Shown here one piece after another: positions 36,164-43,595 of a DNA stretch of 60,172 nucleotides; the first letter of the stretch is position 1; each line of letters begins with the position of its first letter. The notes beneath the pieces were generated by a model, which made no database searches, was not told where the DNA came from, and was given only the letters and a program-made list of their open reading frames with translations. The translations under genes and the position numbers were made by a program. The DNA comes from Acidimicrobiales bacterium (GTDB lineage Bacteria; Actinomycetota; Acidimicrobiia; Acidimicrobiales; JAKAVM01), in the NCBI GenBank assembly GCA_027452005.1, contig DAIDHF010000014.1, positions 1 to 60,172 of the forward strand, in the 5' to 3' direction.

Positions 36164-37390
36164 TTATACCGTCCTTAGCGCGCTAGTTGGAGACATCCTG
36201 GCTGCCCGGATCGCTGGAAAGATACCTGCAATTGCGCCTATAGCAAGGGCTGCACCAAATCCACCCGCCCAGGCGAGTGGAGGAATTACTAGAGACCAAC
36301 CTTTGTCTGAGGAATAGATAAACGTTGCTAAAACGCCAAGGAGAATTCCGATAATCCCACCGAGTATCGAGAGAATAATTGACTCAGATAGAAATTGAAT
36401 CCGGATGTGACCTTTGGTAGCCCCAAGTGCACGACGCAGTCCAATTTCGGAACGCCGCTCAAGCACCGAGATGATCATGATATTGGCCACCCCAACAGCT
36501 CCAACCAACAAGGCGACGGCTCCTAGTCCCAGAAACAGTCCGTTGAGAGCACTTTTGGCTTCAACCTGAGCTGTCAAGGCAACCGAAGGCTGGCTCACGT
36601 CTACATTACTGGGTGACTCAGGATCGGCCGTATTTGCCAGAACAGACTGGACGGCATTCACTTGGCTGTCTACAGTTCGGACATAAATCTCTGAGGGATG
36701 CCCATCAAAGAGAAGGTACTTTTCAGCTGCCGGGAAACCTATAATCACAGTCGGATCTATCTCCGGTGCCAAAATTGACGGACTTATAATTCCGGAAAGA
36801 TAGAACCATTATCCTCCCAACCAGATACGCTCCCCTGGAAAAATCCTGTCGATTCCCAGTCTGGTGGCGGCCTGAGAGCCTAACACCGCAACCGGCTCAG
36901 TGGCTGTGGCCCGATTCAAGAACTGGCCCTTGATAACATGAGCTCCAATTGAATTGAGAATCCCGAGACTACTAGCAATTACTCCGAGAGCGTTTGTGTT
37001 GGCAGACGGAATGTATTGCGTTTTATATACATTGGCCGTGACCGATCCCGTGTACTGTACCTGGATTACGGGACCTATTCTGGAGATCATTCCAGGTGAG
37101 GCTGTCGGAAGCTCGGCAGTTTGTCCAAATAGGGTCTGGCCATTGGTTACGGTCAACAGGTTGGTGCCAAGTTGGCTAATTTCATTCAGAAGGCCAGCTT
37201 CAGACGATGCAGACAACCCGAGAACCGCCACGATAGAAGCTACACCGATTGAGATTCCAAGCGCAGATAGACCAGCGCGCAGTTTGCGAGTTCTAATTCC
37301 AGTAAAAGCAACTCGAATCAGGTCATTGAGGCTAAGCCGATTTGTTTGGTGAATCGACCGACGAAGCCCAGTTAGTAGCCCGCTAAACAC
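36164..37390 (-). pseudogene. MacB/FtsX-type ABC permease interrupted by one in-frame TAA
   Basis: The frame from GTG 37390 to 36164 is continuous apart from a single TAA at 36811-36809. Before it are the first membrane helix (LRAGLSALGISIGVASIVAVLG) and most of the extracytoplasmic MacB-type domain, ending FPGERIWLGG. The frame continues without shift as WFYLSGIISPSILAPEIDP and then the three-helix FtsX domain (VANIMIISVLERRSEIGLRRALG). Total length is about 408 codons, normal for the family. The codon is where relatives usually have Gln, so CAA to TAA, a single C-to-T change, is the simplest origin. It may be a recent nonsense mutation, a sequencing error or a read-through codon. Confidence 0.85.
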
Positions 37391-37392
37391 GT

Positions 37393-38178
37393 TTAAGTCG
37401 TATCTTTACTTTTGCGATCGGCAACTATCTTGCCGTCGAGTATTTCAACCTGCCTGGGCAGGTCGTTGGCTAGATCTCGGTCGTGGGTTATTATTGCAAT
37501 CGTGGCCCCGGTCTGATTTAGGTCGCGAAGGAGTTTTACTACATTTGCTCCAGTTTTTGAATCCAGGTTTCCAGTGGGTTCATCGGCCAAAACAATCGCG
37601 GGATTTCCCACAAGGGCCCTAGCAATGGCAACCCGTTGTCTCTCGCCTCCAGAGATGTTACTTGGCAAAAAGCTAGCCCGGTGAGAGATCCCAACCTTGT
37701 CGAGGGCAATATGGGCAGACTCGCGGCGTATGGCTGATCCCATTCCCGAATAGAGCAATCCGTCAGCAACATTTTCGAGTACAGTCTCATGCTCAGCCAG
37801 ATAGAAGTTCTGGAATATTAACCCGATCTTCGTTGCTCTCAGACCAGATACCTCACGTTCCGACATTGCAGTCACATCAGTCCCAGCGATAAACACGTTG
37901 CCATAGGTTGGTCTATCTAAGGTTCCCATTACGTGAAGCATCGTCGTTTTACCCGAACCTGATGGGCCGACAATTGCGACTAACTCGCCTGGATCAATTG
38001 TGAGGTCGATCGAGTCAAGGGCAATAACCGGGGGCTGTGAGTCATACAATTTCGTTACCATTCTAAGTTCGAGTACGGGCTCGTGATCGGTTGGCCCACC
38101 TAGATCGCTATTGATTACCCCGAGTGATCCGGGGTGACTATTCTTGCGACTTCTGACCTCAGCTCGGGAGTCTGTCAT
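37393..38178 (-). CDS. ABC transporter ATP-binding protein (MacB/LolD type)
   Basis: A 261-residue ATPase with Walker A GPSGSGKT at 71-78, a signature NISGGERQRVAIARAL, Walker B AIVLADEPTGNLDS and a switch His in IITHDRD. The first ~35 residues are a polar extension. It would power the adjacent MacB-like permease. The start overlaps the adaptor stop by 4 nt, and its stop lies 2 nt before the permease GTG, so the three proteins are translationally coupled. The ATPase and adaptor are intact although the permease frame is broken. Confidence 0.95.
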   Translation of the reverse strand: MTDSRAEVRSRKNSHPGSLGVINSDLGGPTDHEPVLELRMVTKLYDSQPPVIALDSIDLTIDPGELVAIVGPSGSGKTTMLHVMGTLDRPTYGNVFIAGTDVTAMSEREVSGLRATKIGLIFQNFYLAEHETVLENVADGLLYSGMGSAIRRESAHIALDKVGISHRASFLPSNISGGERQRVAIARALVGNPAIVLADEPTGNLDSKTGANVVKLLRDLNQTGATIAIITHDRDLANDLPRQVEILDGKIVADRKSKDTT

Positions 38179-39836
38179 TGGGAAGTCGTAACCACTTTCA
38201 TCCCCGGTTTGAGTTTGGCCCCCGATACCTGAACTGTCCCGTCTGCGTCATCAAATATTCCGGTTGTGACCCCGACGAGGTAGTGTGATCCGGTCCTGGG
38301 CACAACTTCCACTGCATATCCACCTCCAGAGAGAGCGACTAAAGCCGTAACCGGAACAATCAGAGTATTCTTCTCAGATTGGTTCGTGATTGAGACCTCA
38401 ACGGGTGCCTGGTCGAGTGTTCCTGTTGCCCCGGGATCGGTTGGCGTTACGTCAACTTCAATCGTTGGACTTGAACCCTGGGAACACCCATTTGGTGACG
38501 ACGAGCCTCCACCACCGTTTGAACCAGCTCCAGATGGACAGGTCGCAATCGTACCTACCTTGGTAACCAACCCAGGGGTAACCGAATTATCGGGAAGAGT
38601 AATACCCACAGGATCACCCGTTTTCACCTGAGAAGCCAAGTCTGCGTCTAGCTCGATCACAACTTCTCGCGTGGTCGAGGTCCCAGTAAGTACAATACCG
38701 CCAGCCTGAACTGGTTCCCCTGGAGTAGCGGTTACCGTTGTTACCTTAATTGTGCTCGGGAGAAAGACGATCTCACCGAGAGGCAAGGTGCCACTTTGAA
38801 GGTCTCCTAACTTTTGCTGGAGCGATGAGACTGCCTCCTGAGTTCCGGAGGTAAAGCCAAGGGACCCCTTCGGAGCACTCGTGTAACCCAACTCGTATAG
38901 ATCATTGTTTAGTTGCCCCACATCGGGTCCCGATTCACCAAGGTATAAACTTCTCGTCTGGGGAAGATCACCGTAGAGAAGTCCAACATTCGTTTGGCCT
39001 ACGCTATAGAGGATTTCACCTTGGCTGACAACAGCCCCTACTGCAGGAACCTGCGCGTAAAGGGAGGTCGAGATTGTTTCTTGTTGTTGTCCCGCTGCAA
39101 GTTGAGCCTGGTCATCCTGGAGCTTTTGGGCATCAAGTGCTTGCTGACCTTGAGCCTGGCCAGAGTCGGAGGTTGCCTTGGCCTGGTTAACCTGTATGTT
39201 CAAGTTATCCGAGTTGATCTTGTCCTGATCTTGCGAGACCAGAGCAGTATCTGAGGTTACCTTAGCCTGGTCTTGGGTCAACTTAGACTTGTCCGCGTTG
39301 GTGACCTCAATGTCAGACGAACAGGTAGAACTGGCTGAATTTGCTCCCTGACAGGCAAAAGCCTGGCGTTGTTGATCCGCCTCAAGCTGTGCCTGGTCGC
39401 CAGAGACCGTTGCCTGATCTATGGCCAACTGATCTTGGGCTTGAGAAAGACTGCTTTGGTCTAGCGAAAGACTTTCGGTTGCCTGACTTACCGCCAAACT
39501 ATCTTGAGTAGCCGAAGTTGAAGTTTCGGCATTTGCCAGAGCCAACTGGTCTGTGGCGACTGCTTGCTGATCGGAAGTTAGCTGAGTTGGAGAAATCCCT
39601 GCTGGAATAGTTACGGTATAAGAACCCGAATATTGCAGGACTGCGCTCTGTTGGGTCTGAGACGAAATTGTCCCTCGTTGAACAGTTGCAAGAGATAAGC
39701 TTATATTCATTCCATTTCCACTACTGGGCTTGGTGGGAAAAAGCGTCACTACTAACACGACCGAAATTGCAATTGAGAGTCCGCCGATGGAAATCGCAAA
39801 CTTTGACTTTGTTGAAAGCGATCTAAAGAATCTCAT
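38175..39836 (-). CDS. HlyD-like adaptor with coiled coil and peptidoglycan-binding domain
   Basis: A 553-residue membrane-fusion/adaptor protein. One N-terminal helix (KFAISIGGLSIAISVVLVVTLF) is followed by a short beta segment, a long Gln/Asp/Leu-rich coiled coil (about residues 85-245, repeating DQxxLxxDQ), a peptidoglycan-binding-1-like segment (LGESGPDVGQLNNDLYELGY) and a C-terminal beta-barrel (VGITLPDNSVTPGLVTKVG). Adaptors of this kind link MacB-type permeases to the envelope. It starts 19 nt after the lipoprotein gene and overlaps the ATPase by 4 nt. Confidence 0.9.
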   Translation of the reverse strand: MRFFRSLSTKSKFAISIGGLSIAISVVLVVTLFPTKPSSGNGMNISLSLATVQRGTISSQTQQSAVLQYSGSYTVTIPAGISPTQLTSDQQAVATDQLALANAETSTSATQDSLAVSQATESLSLDQSSLSQAQDQLAIDQATVSGDQAQLEADQQRQAFACQGANSASSTCSSDIEVTNADKSKLTQDQAKVTSDTALVSQDQDKINSDNLNIQVNQAKATSDSGQAQGQQALDAQKLQDDQAQLAAGQQQETISTSLYAQVPAVGAVVSQGEILYSVGQTNVGLLYGDLPQTRSLYLGESGPDVGQLNNDLYELGYTSAPKGSLGFTSGTQEAVSSLQQKLGDLQSGTLPLGEIVFLPSTIKVTTVTATPGEPVQAGGIVLTGTSTTREVVIELDADLASQVKTGDPVGITLPDNSVTPGLVTKVGTIATCPSGAGSNGGGGSSSPNGCSQGSSPTIEVDVTPTDPGATGTLDQAPVEVSITNQSEKNTLIVPVTALVALSGGGYAVEVVPRTGSHYLVGVTTGIFDDADGTVQVSGAKLKPGMKVVTTSQ

Positions 39837-39855
39837 CTAGACTAAAGACTTACCG

Positions 39856-40446
39856 CTACCCTCCGATTCGAAATCCCAAACTTTTGCCAATCCCACAGGC
39901 CTTTTGGGCTGCTTGAAACTGGGGAGAGTTTTGGTCTATCCCTGAGTTTGAGGGGATTGCTACTTTGACCCCACCATTACCTAAGAACTGCGGGTCTGGA
40001 AAATTCGGAAACCCGTGTGTTCTCATGCACTGGGAATTAGCAAGCGCCGCTTGTTGCATCTGTTGCACCTGACTAGGACTGGGTGCTGGAATATATTTCT
40101 GACAAGACTTGTGAGCGCTTTGAAAAATTCGGCTGTTCGGGTTAATGTCCGAGGTGGGACCTCCTTGGACGAGAAGCCGAACAGAATTTCCACTTACTTG
40201 TGGATCGGGGAAATTAGATATTCCGTGTGAACGCATACACTCAGAAAACTTCAATGCACTACTCGCAGACAACTTTCCAGTACTCCCAGCACCGGAGGCT
40301 GACGATGCAAGATCTCCGGCAGAACCAGTTGATTTACCTAGACTTGCGACTACCTTGACTGGCGGTGAACCACATGATGACAAGACAAAAAATAATCCGA
40401 ATATTGGCAGGACTTTTCGTAAAACAATGACGATTGAACGATTCAT
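39856..40446 (-). CDS. lipoprotein with two MRSHGxxNFPDP repeats
   Basis: A 196-residue lipoprotein with lipobox VLSSC (lipidated C25). Two repeats follow, each with ECMRSHGISNFPDP or QCMRTHGFPNFPDP and ending FQxAxKxC. This Cys-bracketed motif is found in small actinobacterial lipoproteins, often near efflux genes; function is unknown. As first gene of the adaptor/ATPase/permease operon it is directly downstream of the two dyads shared with the divergent two-component system. It could be a sensor or an accessory envelope subunit (inference). Confidence 0.85.
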   Translation of the reverse strand: MNRSIVIVLRKVLPIFGLFFVLSSCGSPPVKVVASLGKSTGSAGDLASSASGAGSTGKLSASSALKFSECMRSHGISNFPDPQVSGNSVRLLVQGGPTSDINPNSRIFQSAHKSCQKYIPAPSPSQVQQMQQAALANSQCMRTHGFPNFPDPQFLGNGGVKVAIPSNSGIDQNSPQFQAAQKACGIGKSLGFRIGG

Positions 40447-40469
40447 GACTTTACTTGTATCAAATTACC

Positions 40470-40520
40470 GGTTGCATGCCCGTTTCATATCGATTCAAAG
40501 TATGAAACTTTCTTGCAACC
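40470..40520. promoter_or_regulatory. nested inverted repeat between efflux operon and its two-component system
   Basis: GGTTGCA (40470-40476) pairs with TGCAACC (40514-40520). Inside, after 5 nt on each side, GTTTCATA (40482-40489) pairs with TATGAAAC (40501-40508). That is 15 perfect base pairs in two blocks with equal internal loops. It lies 24 bp upstream of the lipoprotein ATG and about 130 bp from the response-regulator ATG. It is a likely binding site for the adjacent OmpR-type regulator, or a leader RNA hairpin. Confidence 0.65.
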
Positions 40521-40527
40521 ATTTTGA

Positions 40528-40542
40528 CCACATAATATGTGG
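40528..40542. promoter_or_regulatory. 15-bp palindrome, second operator candidate
   Basis: CCACATAATATGTGG is a 7-bp perfect dyad about one central base. It follows the nested repeat by 7 bp. Two such dyads in one 207-bp divergent spacer support tight control of both transcription units. Confidence 0.6.
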
Positions 40543-40653
40543 ATGTCCCTCATGACGCTTTTAGCCTTGGATATTTGAATGAATGGCATCACGACCAGTA
40601 CCCCCCGTCAACTTTCTCAGCTTATAGCGCTAATATTTTTATTGACTTAGATT

Positions 40654-41319
40654 ATGCGAGTTCTAATAGTTGAAGATGACGAAGTACTGGCTCAAACTCT
40701 TGCGAAGGGCTTGAGACGTTACTCGATGAGCGTAGACGTCTTCGTGGACGGATACCTAGGTCTTGAGGCGACTCAGCTCTACGATTATGACGTATTGATC
40801 TTGGATAGAGATCTCCCAGGAATATCTGGTGACGAGATCTGCCGACAGCTTTCAAAAGTAACTCGCCGACTAAGTATCCTCATGTTAACAGCATCGTCAA
40901 CGGTAGACGACAGAGTAGAGGGCTTAGGTCTCGGTGCAGACGACTATCTGGTCAAGCCATTTGCTTTCGCTGAGCTAGTTGCTCGGATTAGCGCTCTTGC
41001 CCGAAGAAGTAACCCTGTCTCGGCCCCATTAGCTGAGTACAACGGCATCACGATTAATACTTTCAAGAGGGAAGCACACTTTAATGGACATTCATTGGTA
41101 TTGCGGCCTAAAGAGTTTGGAGTACTAGAAGTGCTGGTCGGGGCCCAAGGTGGAGTAGTATCGGCTGAAGAGCTACTAGACCGAGTGTGGGATAGCAATG
41201 CGGACCCCCATACTTCGGCAGTTAAAGTGACAATTAGTCGACTGAGAGAGAAACTTGGAGATCCGACGATAATAGATACGGTTACCAAGGCTGGTTATAG
41301 GATCAAGCAATGCGAGTAA
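40654..41319 (+). CDS. OmpR-family response regulator
   Basis: A 221-residue response regulator. The receiver domain has acidic residues D8 and D9, phosphoacceptor D51 in LILDRDLPG and the DDYLVKPF lysine. The C-terminal winged helix (SLVLRPKEFGVLEVLVG to TVTKAGYRIK) is OmpR/PhoB type. No Shine-Dalgarno is seen before the ATG, so a leaderless start is possible. It overlaps the kinase gene by 10 nt and is divergent from the lipoprotein-efflux operon, its most likely target together with its own promoter. Confidence 0.95.
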   Translation: MRVLIVEDDEVLAQTLAKGLRRYSMSVDVFVDGYLGLEATQLYDYDVLILDRDLPGISGDEICRQLSKVTRRLSILMLTASSTVDDRVEGLGLGADDYLVKPFAFAELVARISALARRSNPVSAPLAEYNGITINTFKREAHFNGHSLVLRPKEFGVLEVLVGAQGGVVSAEELLDRVWDSNADPHTSAVKVTISRLREKLGDPTIIDTVTKAGYRIKQCE

Positions 41320-42749
41320 ATAAAAGCATTCGACTACCTAACCGGATGTCAGTGAGGTCTCGCTTAGCCCTGCTTTACGGGAGTATTTTTCTGCTGACCG
41401 GCGCAATCTTCCTTGTAACCGTATTTGCACTATCTACAACACAAGTAACAAAGGGCATTTTCCTCTATTCGACTCCATCGGGATTCCAGCCGTCAACGGG
41501 GGCAATAAACCCGTCAAACCCTATCAACCTACCTTTAGGTGCGGTACGAATTCTCCACAATGGATCAATTAGAAACCATCAAGTGAGAGTCATCAAATTG
41601 CCTAGTGGGAAAGTGGCCTTTCACGTAATGATGTCCAAACGCATACCTGGGCAAAATCCGAGCACGATCGGAGGTGCTAGCAACACCATTATTGACGGTA
41701 GCAATTCATATGGTAACGTTCAAGTTCCTTTTCCACCCCTCCCTGCTGGAGTTCACCTCAGCGATAAGACCGCCTTAGCCCAACTGGGCCTTCTCAAAGC
41801 CCAACAGGCGGGGCAACTCTCAGCCGACCGACATAACTTGCTTCTCGTTTCTCTAGCCGCCCTAGTACTACTGACCCTCGTATCAATATTCCTTGGTTGG
41901 GTTTTAGCAGGTCGGGCCCTCAGGCCAATTCATAGGATAACCTCGGTTGCGAGAGACATTTCTTCTACAAATTTGCACGCTCGAATTGCCTTAGAGGGTC
42001 CCAACGACGAGCTAATGGAACTAAGTACAACTTTCGATGACTTGCTTGCCAGACTCGAGCGGTCTTTTGTTAGCCAAAAGCACTTTGTAGCAAATGCTTC
42101 TCATGAACTCCGAACTCCTCTAGCCAGACAGCGGGCTCTGGCAGAGGTATCTTTGGACGACCCAGATTCCTCTGTGGCGTCCCTAAAAGAGGCCTTATCT
42201 CGTATATTTGAGTCAACCATTGAACAAGAAAGCTTGATCGAGGCGCTACTGACCCTGGCATCCGCAGAACGAGAGCCGGATAATTTGGAACCCGTAAACC
42301 TTATGGAAACTGTTAATAAAGTCGTTCTTTCCAATCAAAGACTAGCCGATCAACTTGGCGTAACCGTGCACTTAGAACTTCAGCCGGCAAACATTGTTGG
42401 CAACAAAGCTCTAATCGAACGGCTCGTTGAGAACATTATGAATAACGCAATAGTGCACAATAGGCCCGAAGGACAAGTGTGGGCGTCACTTGCCACCGAC
42501 TCGACAAAGGTACTCCTAAAAATTATCAATGACGGCCGAATTATTTCGGTAGATCAAGTTGACGGTATCTATTCTCCGTTTTCTCGGCTAGAGAGTTCTA
42601 GACTAAATATGAAAAGCGGTCACGGACTCGGGATGTCAATCGTGTCGGCCATTGCCGAACAACACGGTGCCTCACTCTTAGTCACCCCCAGAGAGTGTGG
42701 AGGATTGGAAATAGTGATTAGCTTTGACCGTGATGTCAACCAAAACTGA
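41310..42749 (+). CDS. sensor histidine kinase (HAMP, HisKA, HATPase)
   Basis: A 479-residue membrane sensor kinase. The first helix (LALLYGSIFLLTGAIFLVTVFAL) and second helix (LLLVSLAALVLLTLVSIFLGW) bracket an extracellular region of ~130 residues. HAMP is followed by the phosphoacceptor motif FVANASHELRTPLA and an ATPase domain with NIMNNAIVHN and GHGLGMSIV. It partners with the overlapping response regulator. The divergent efflux operon suggests it senses envelope stress or an exported toxicant (inference). Confidence 0.94.
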   Translation: MRVNKSIRLPNRMSVRSRLALLYGSIFLLTGAIFLVTVFALSTTQVTKGIFLYSTPSGFQPSTGAINPSNPINLPLGAVRILHNGSIRNHQVRVIKLPSGKVAFHVMMSKRIPGQNPSTIGGASNTIIDGSNSYGNVQVPFPPLPAGVHLSDKTALAQLGLLKAQQAGQLSADRHNLLLVSLAALVLLTLVSIFLGWVLAGRALRPIHRITSVARDISSTNLHARIALEGPNDELMELSTTFDDLLARLERSFVSQKHFVANASHELRTPLARQRALAEVSLDDPDSSVASLKEALSRIFESTIEQESLIEALLTLASAEREPDNLEPVNLMETVNKVVLSNQRLADQLGVTVHLELQPANIVGNKALIERLVENIMNNAIVHNRPEGQVWASLATDSTKVLLKIINDGRIISVDQVDGIYSPFSRLESSRLNMKSGHGLGMSIVSAIAEQHGASLLVTPRECGGLEIVISFDRDVNQN

Positions 42750-42834
42750 TCTTCCCGTAACGTATAATATTTATTACTCTCTTGCCTCGAGATTCCATAC
42801 AGACTTCCAAATTAGCTCATGATTGACGAATTAT

Positions 42835-43455
42835 TCAGTTCACTTGAGGAAGCGAAGCTTTCAAAATACTGATTACTCTCACAGTTGCAGCATTTTGATC
42901 CAATCCTTTATCAAGTAACTCGCAAAATGACTCAAATCCAGTAAGGGCCCAGATGGCATCGCCCATCTCTTCTTGGGTTTTGAAATTCCCCGTTCCGCGG
43001 TCCTTGGTTATCTTGTCAGAGAGAACCGCGACTGCATGGCGTCTCCTACTCTTGCGCTCATACAAGGCCTCAGAGAGGTCGGGGTCAAGTTCCGAGAGCG
43101 CCATAAGTTTTGAGATAATAGTTCTGTTAGTTCCCCAAAATTGACAAAACGTCTTCACGAAAAGCTCTACTGCTTGGTCAACGTCAGTTTCTGATAAGAA
43201 CCGGAAGATCCCATCGACTAACCCGGAATCTTGTCCAATAGAGTCAAATAGGGACTCAAGAATGCCTCGTTTAGAGCGAAAGTGATGATATATGGTTTGT
43301 CGCGAGAGATCGGCACGAGAAGCAATCGTATCGACGGTAAACTTACCGAAATCGCACCCACTAGAGAGAAGTTGCTTGGCCGCATCTAAGGCCATTTGAC
43401 GAGATCTCTCGACGGAGTTCTGGCGTTTACCCAGGTTATAGGCTCGAGGAGCCAC
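42835..43455 (-). CDS. TetR-family transcriptional regulator
   Basis: A 206-residue TetR-type repressor. The N-terminal helix-turn-helix reads FTVDTIASRADLSRQTIYHHFRSKRGILESLF; the C-terminal ligand domain is unassigned. The start is GTG with only a weak ribosome-binding site. It is divergent from the MMPL transporter gene, and a split inverted repeat lies in the shared spacer. Local control of the transporter and of itself is likely. Confidence 0.9.
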   Translation of the reverse strand: MAPRAYNLGKRQNSVERSRQMALDAAKQLLSSGCDFGKFTVDTIASRADLSRQTIYHHFRSKRGILESLFDSIGQDSGLVDGIFRFLSETDVDQAVELFVKTFCQFWGTNRTIISKLMALSELDPDLSEALYERKSRRRHAVAVLSDKITKDRGTGNFKTQEEMGDAIWALTGFESFCELLDKGLDQNAATVRVISILKASLPQVN

Positions 43456-43485
43456 TATCTTGCCGTTTCATATTTAATTATATAG

Positions 43486-43562
43486 ACTGTCAATCCAATT
43501 ATTATATCACGCGGAAATTGCCAATACACTTTACCGAACATCGGGTTGGTGAAGTTGACAGT
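43486..43562. promoter_or_regulatory. split inverted repeat ACTGTCAA...TTGACAGT between tetR and MMPL genes
   Basis: ACTGTCAA (43486-43493) and TTGACAGT (43555-43562) are exact inverted copies 61 bp apart, one near each divergent start. They could be paired operator half-sites for the TetR protein. The TTGACA inside could instead be read as a -35 box, but no well-spaced -10 box follows before the start codon. Confidence 0.4.
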
Positions 43563-43595
43563 TAATAACCGAGTCTTCTAGATCCAGGAGTTACC

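Noticed and set aside
36164-37390. Two separate short permease genes (36164-36772 and 36809-37390)
   Set aside because: The intervening codons stay in frame and complete the MacB extracytoplasmic domain, so one interrupted gene is simpler; the second part has only a TTG without a ribosome-binding site.
43555-43583. Consensus -35 box TTGACA as the MMPL promoter
   Set aside because: At normal spacing the -10 position reads CTAGAT and the start site would fall in the ribosome-binding site, so it is better read as part of an inverted repeat.
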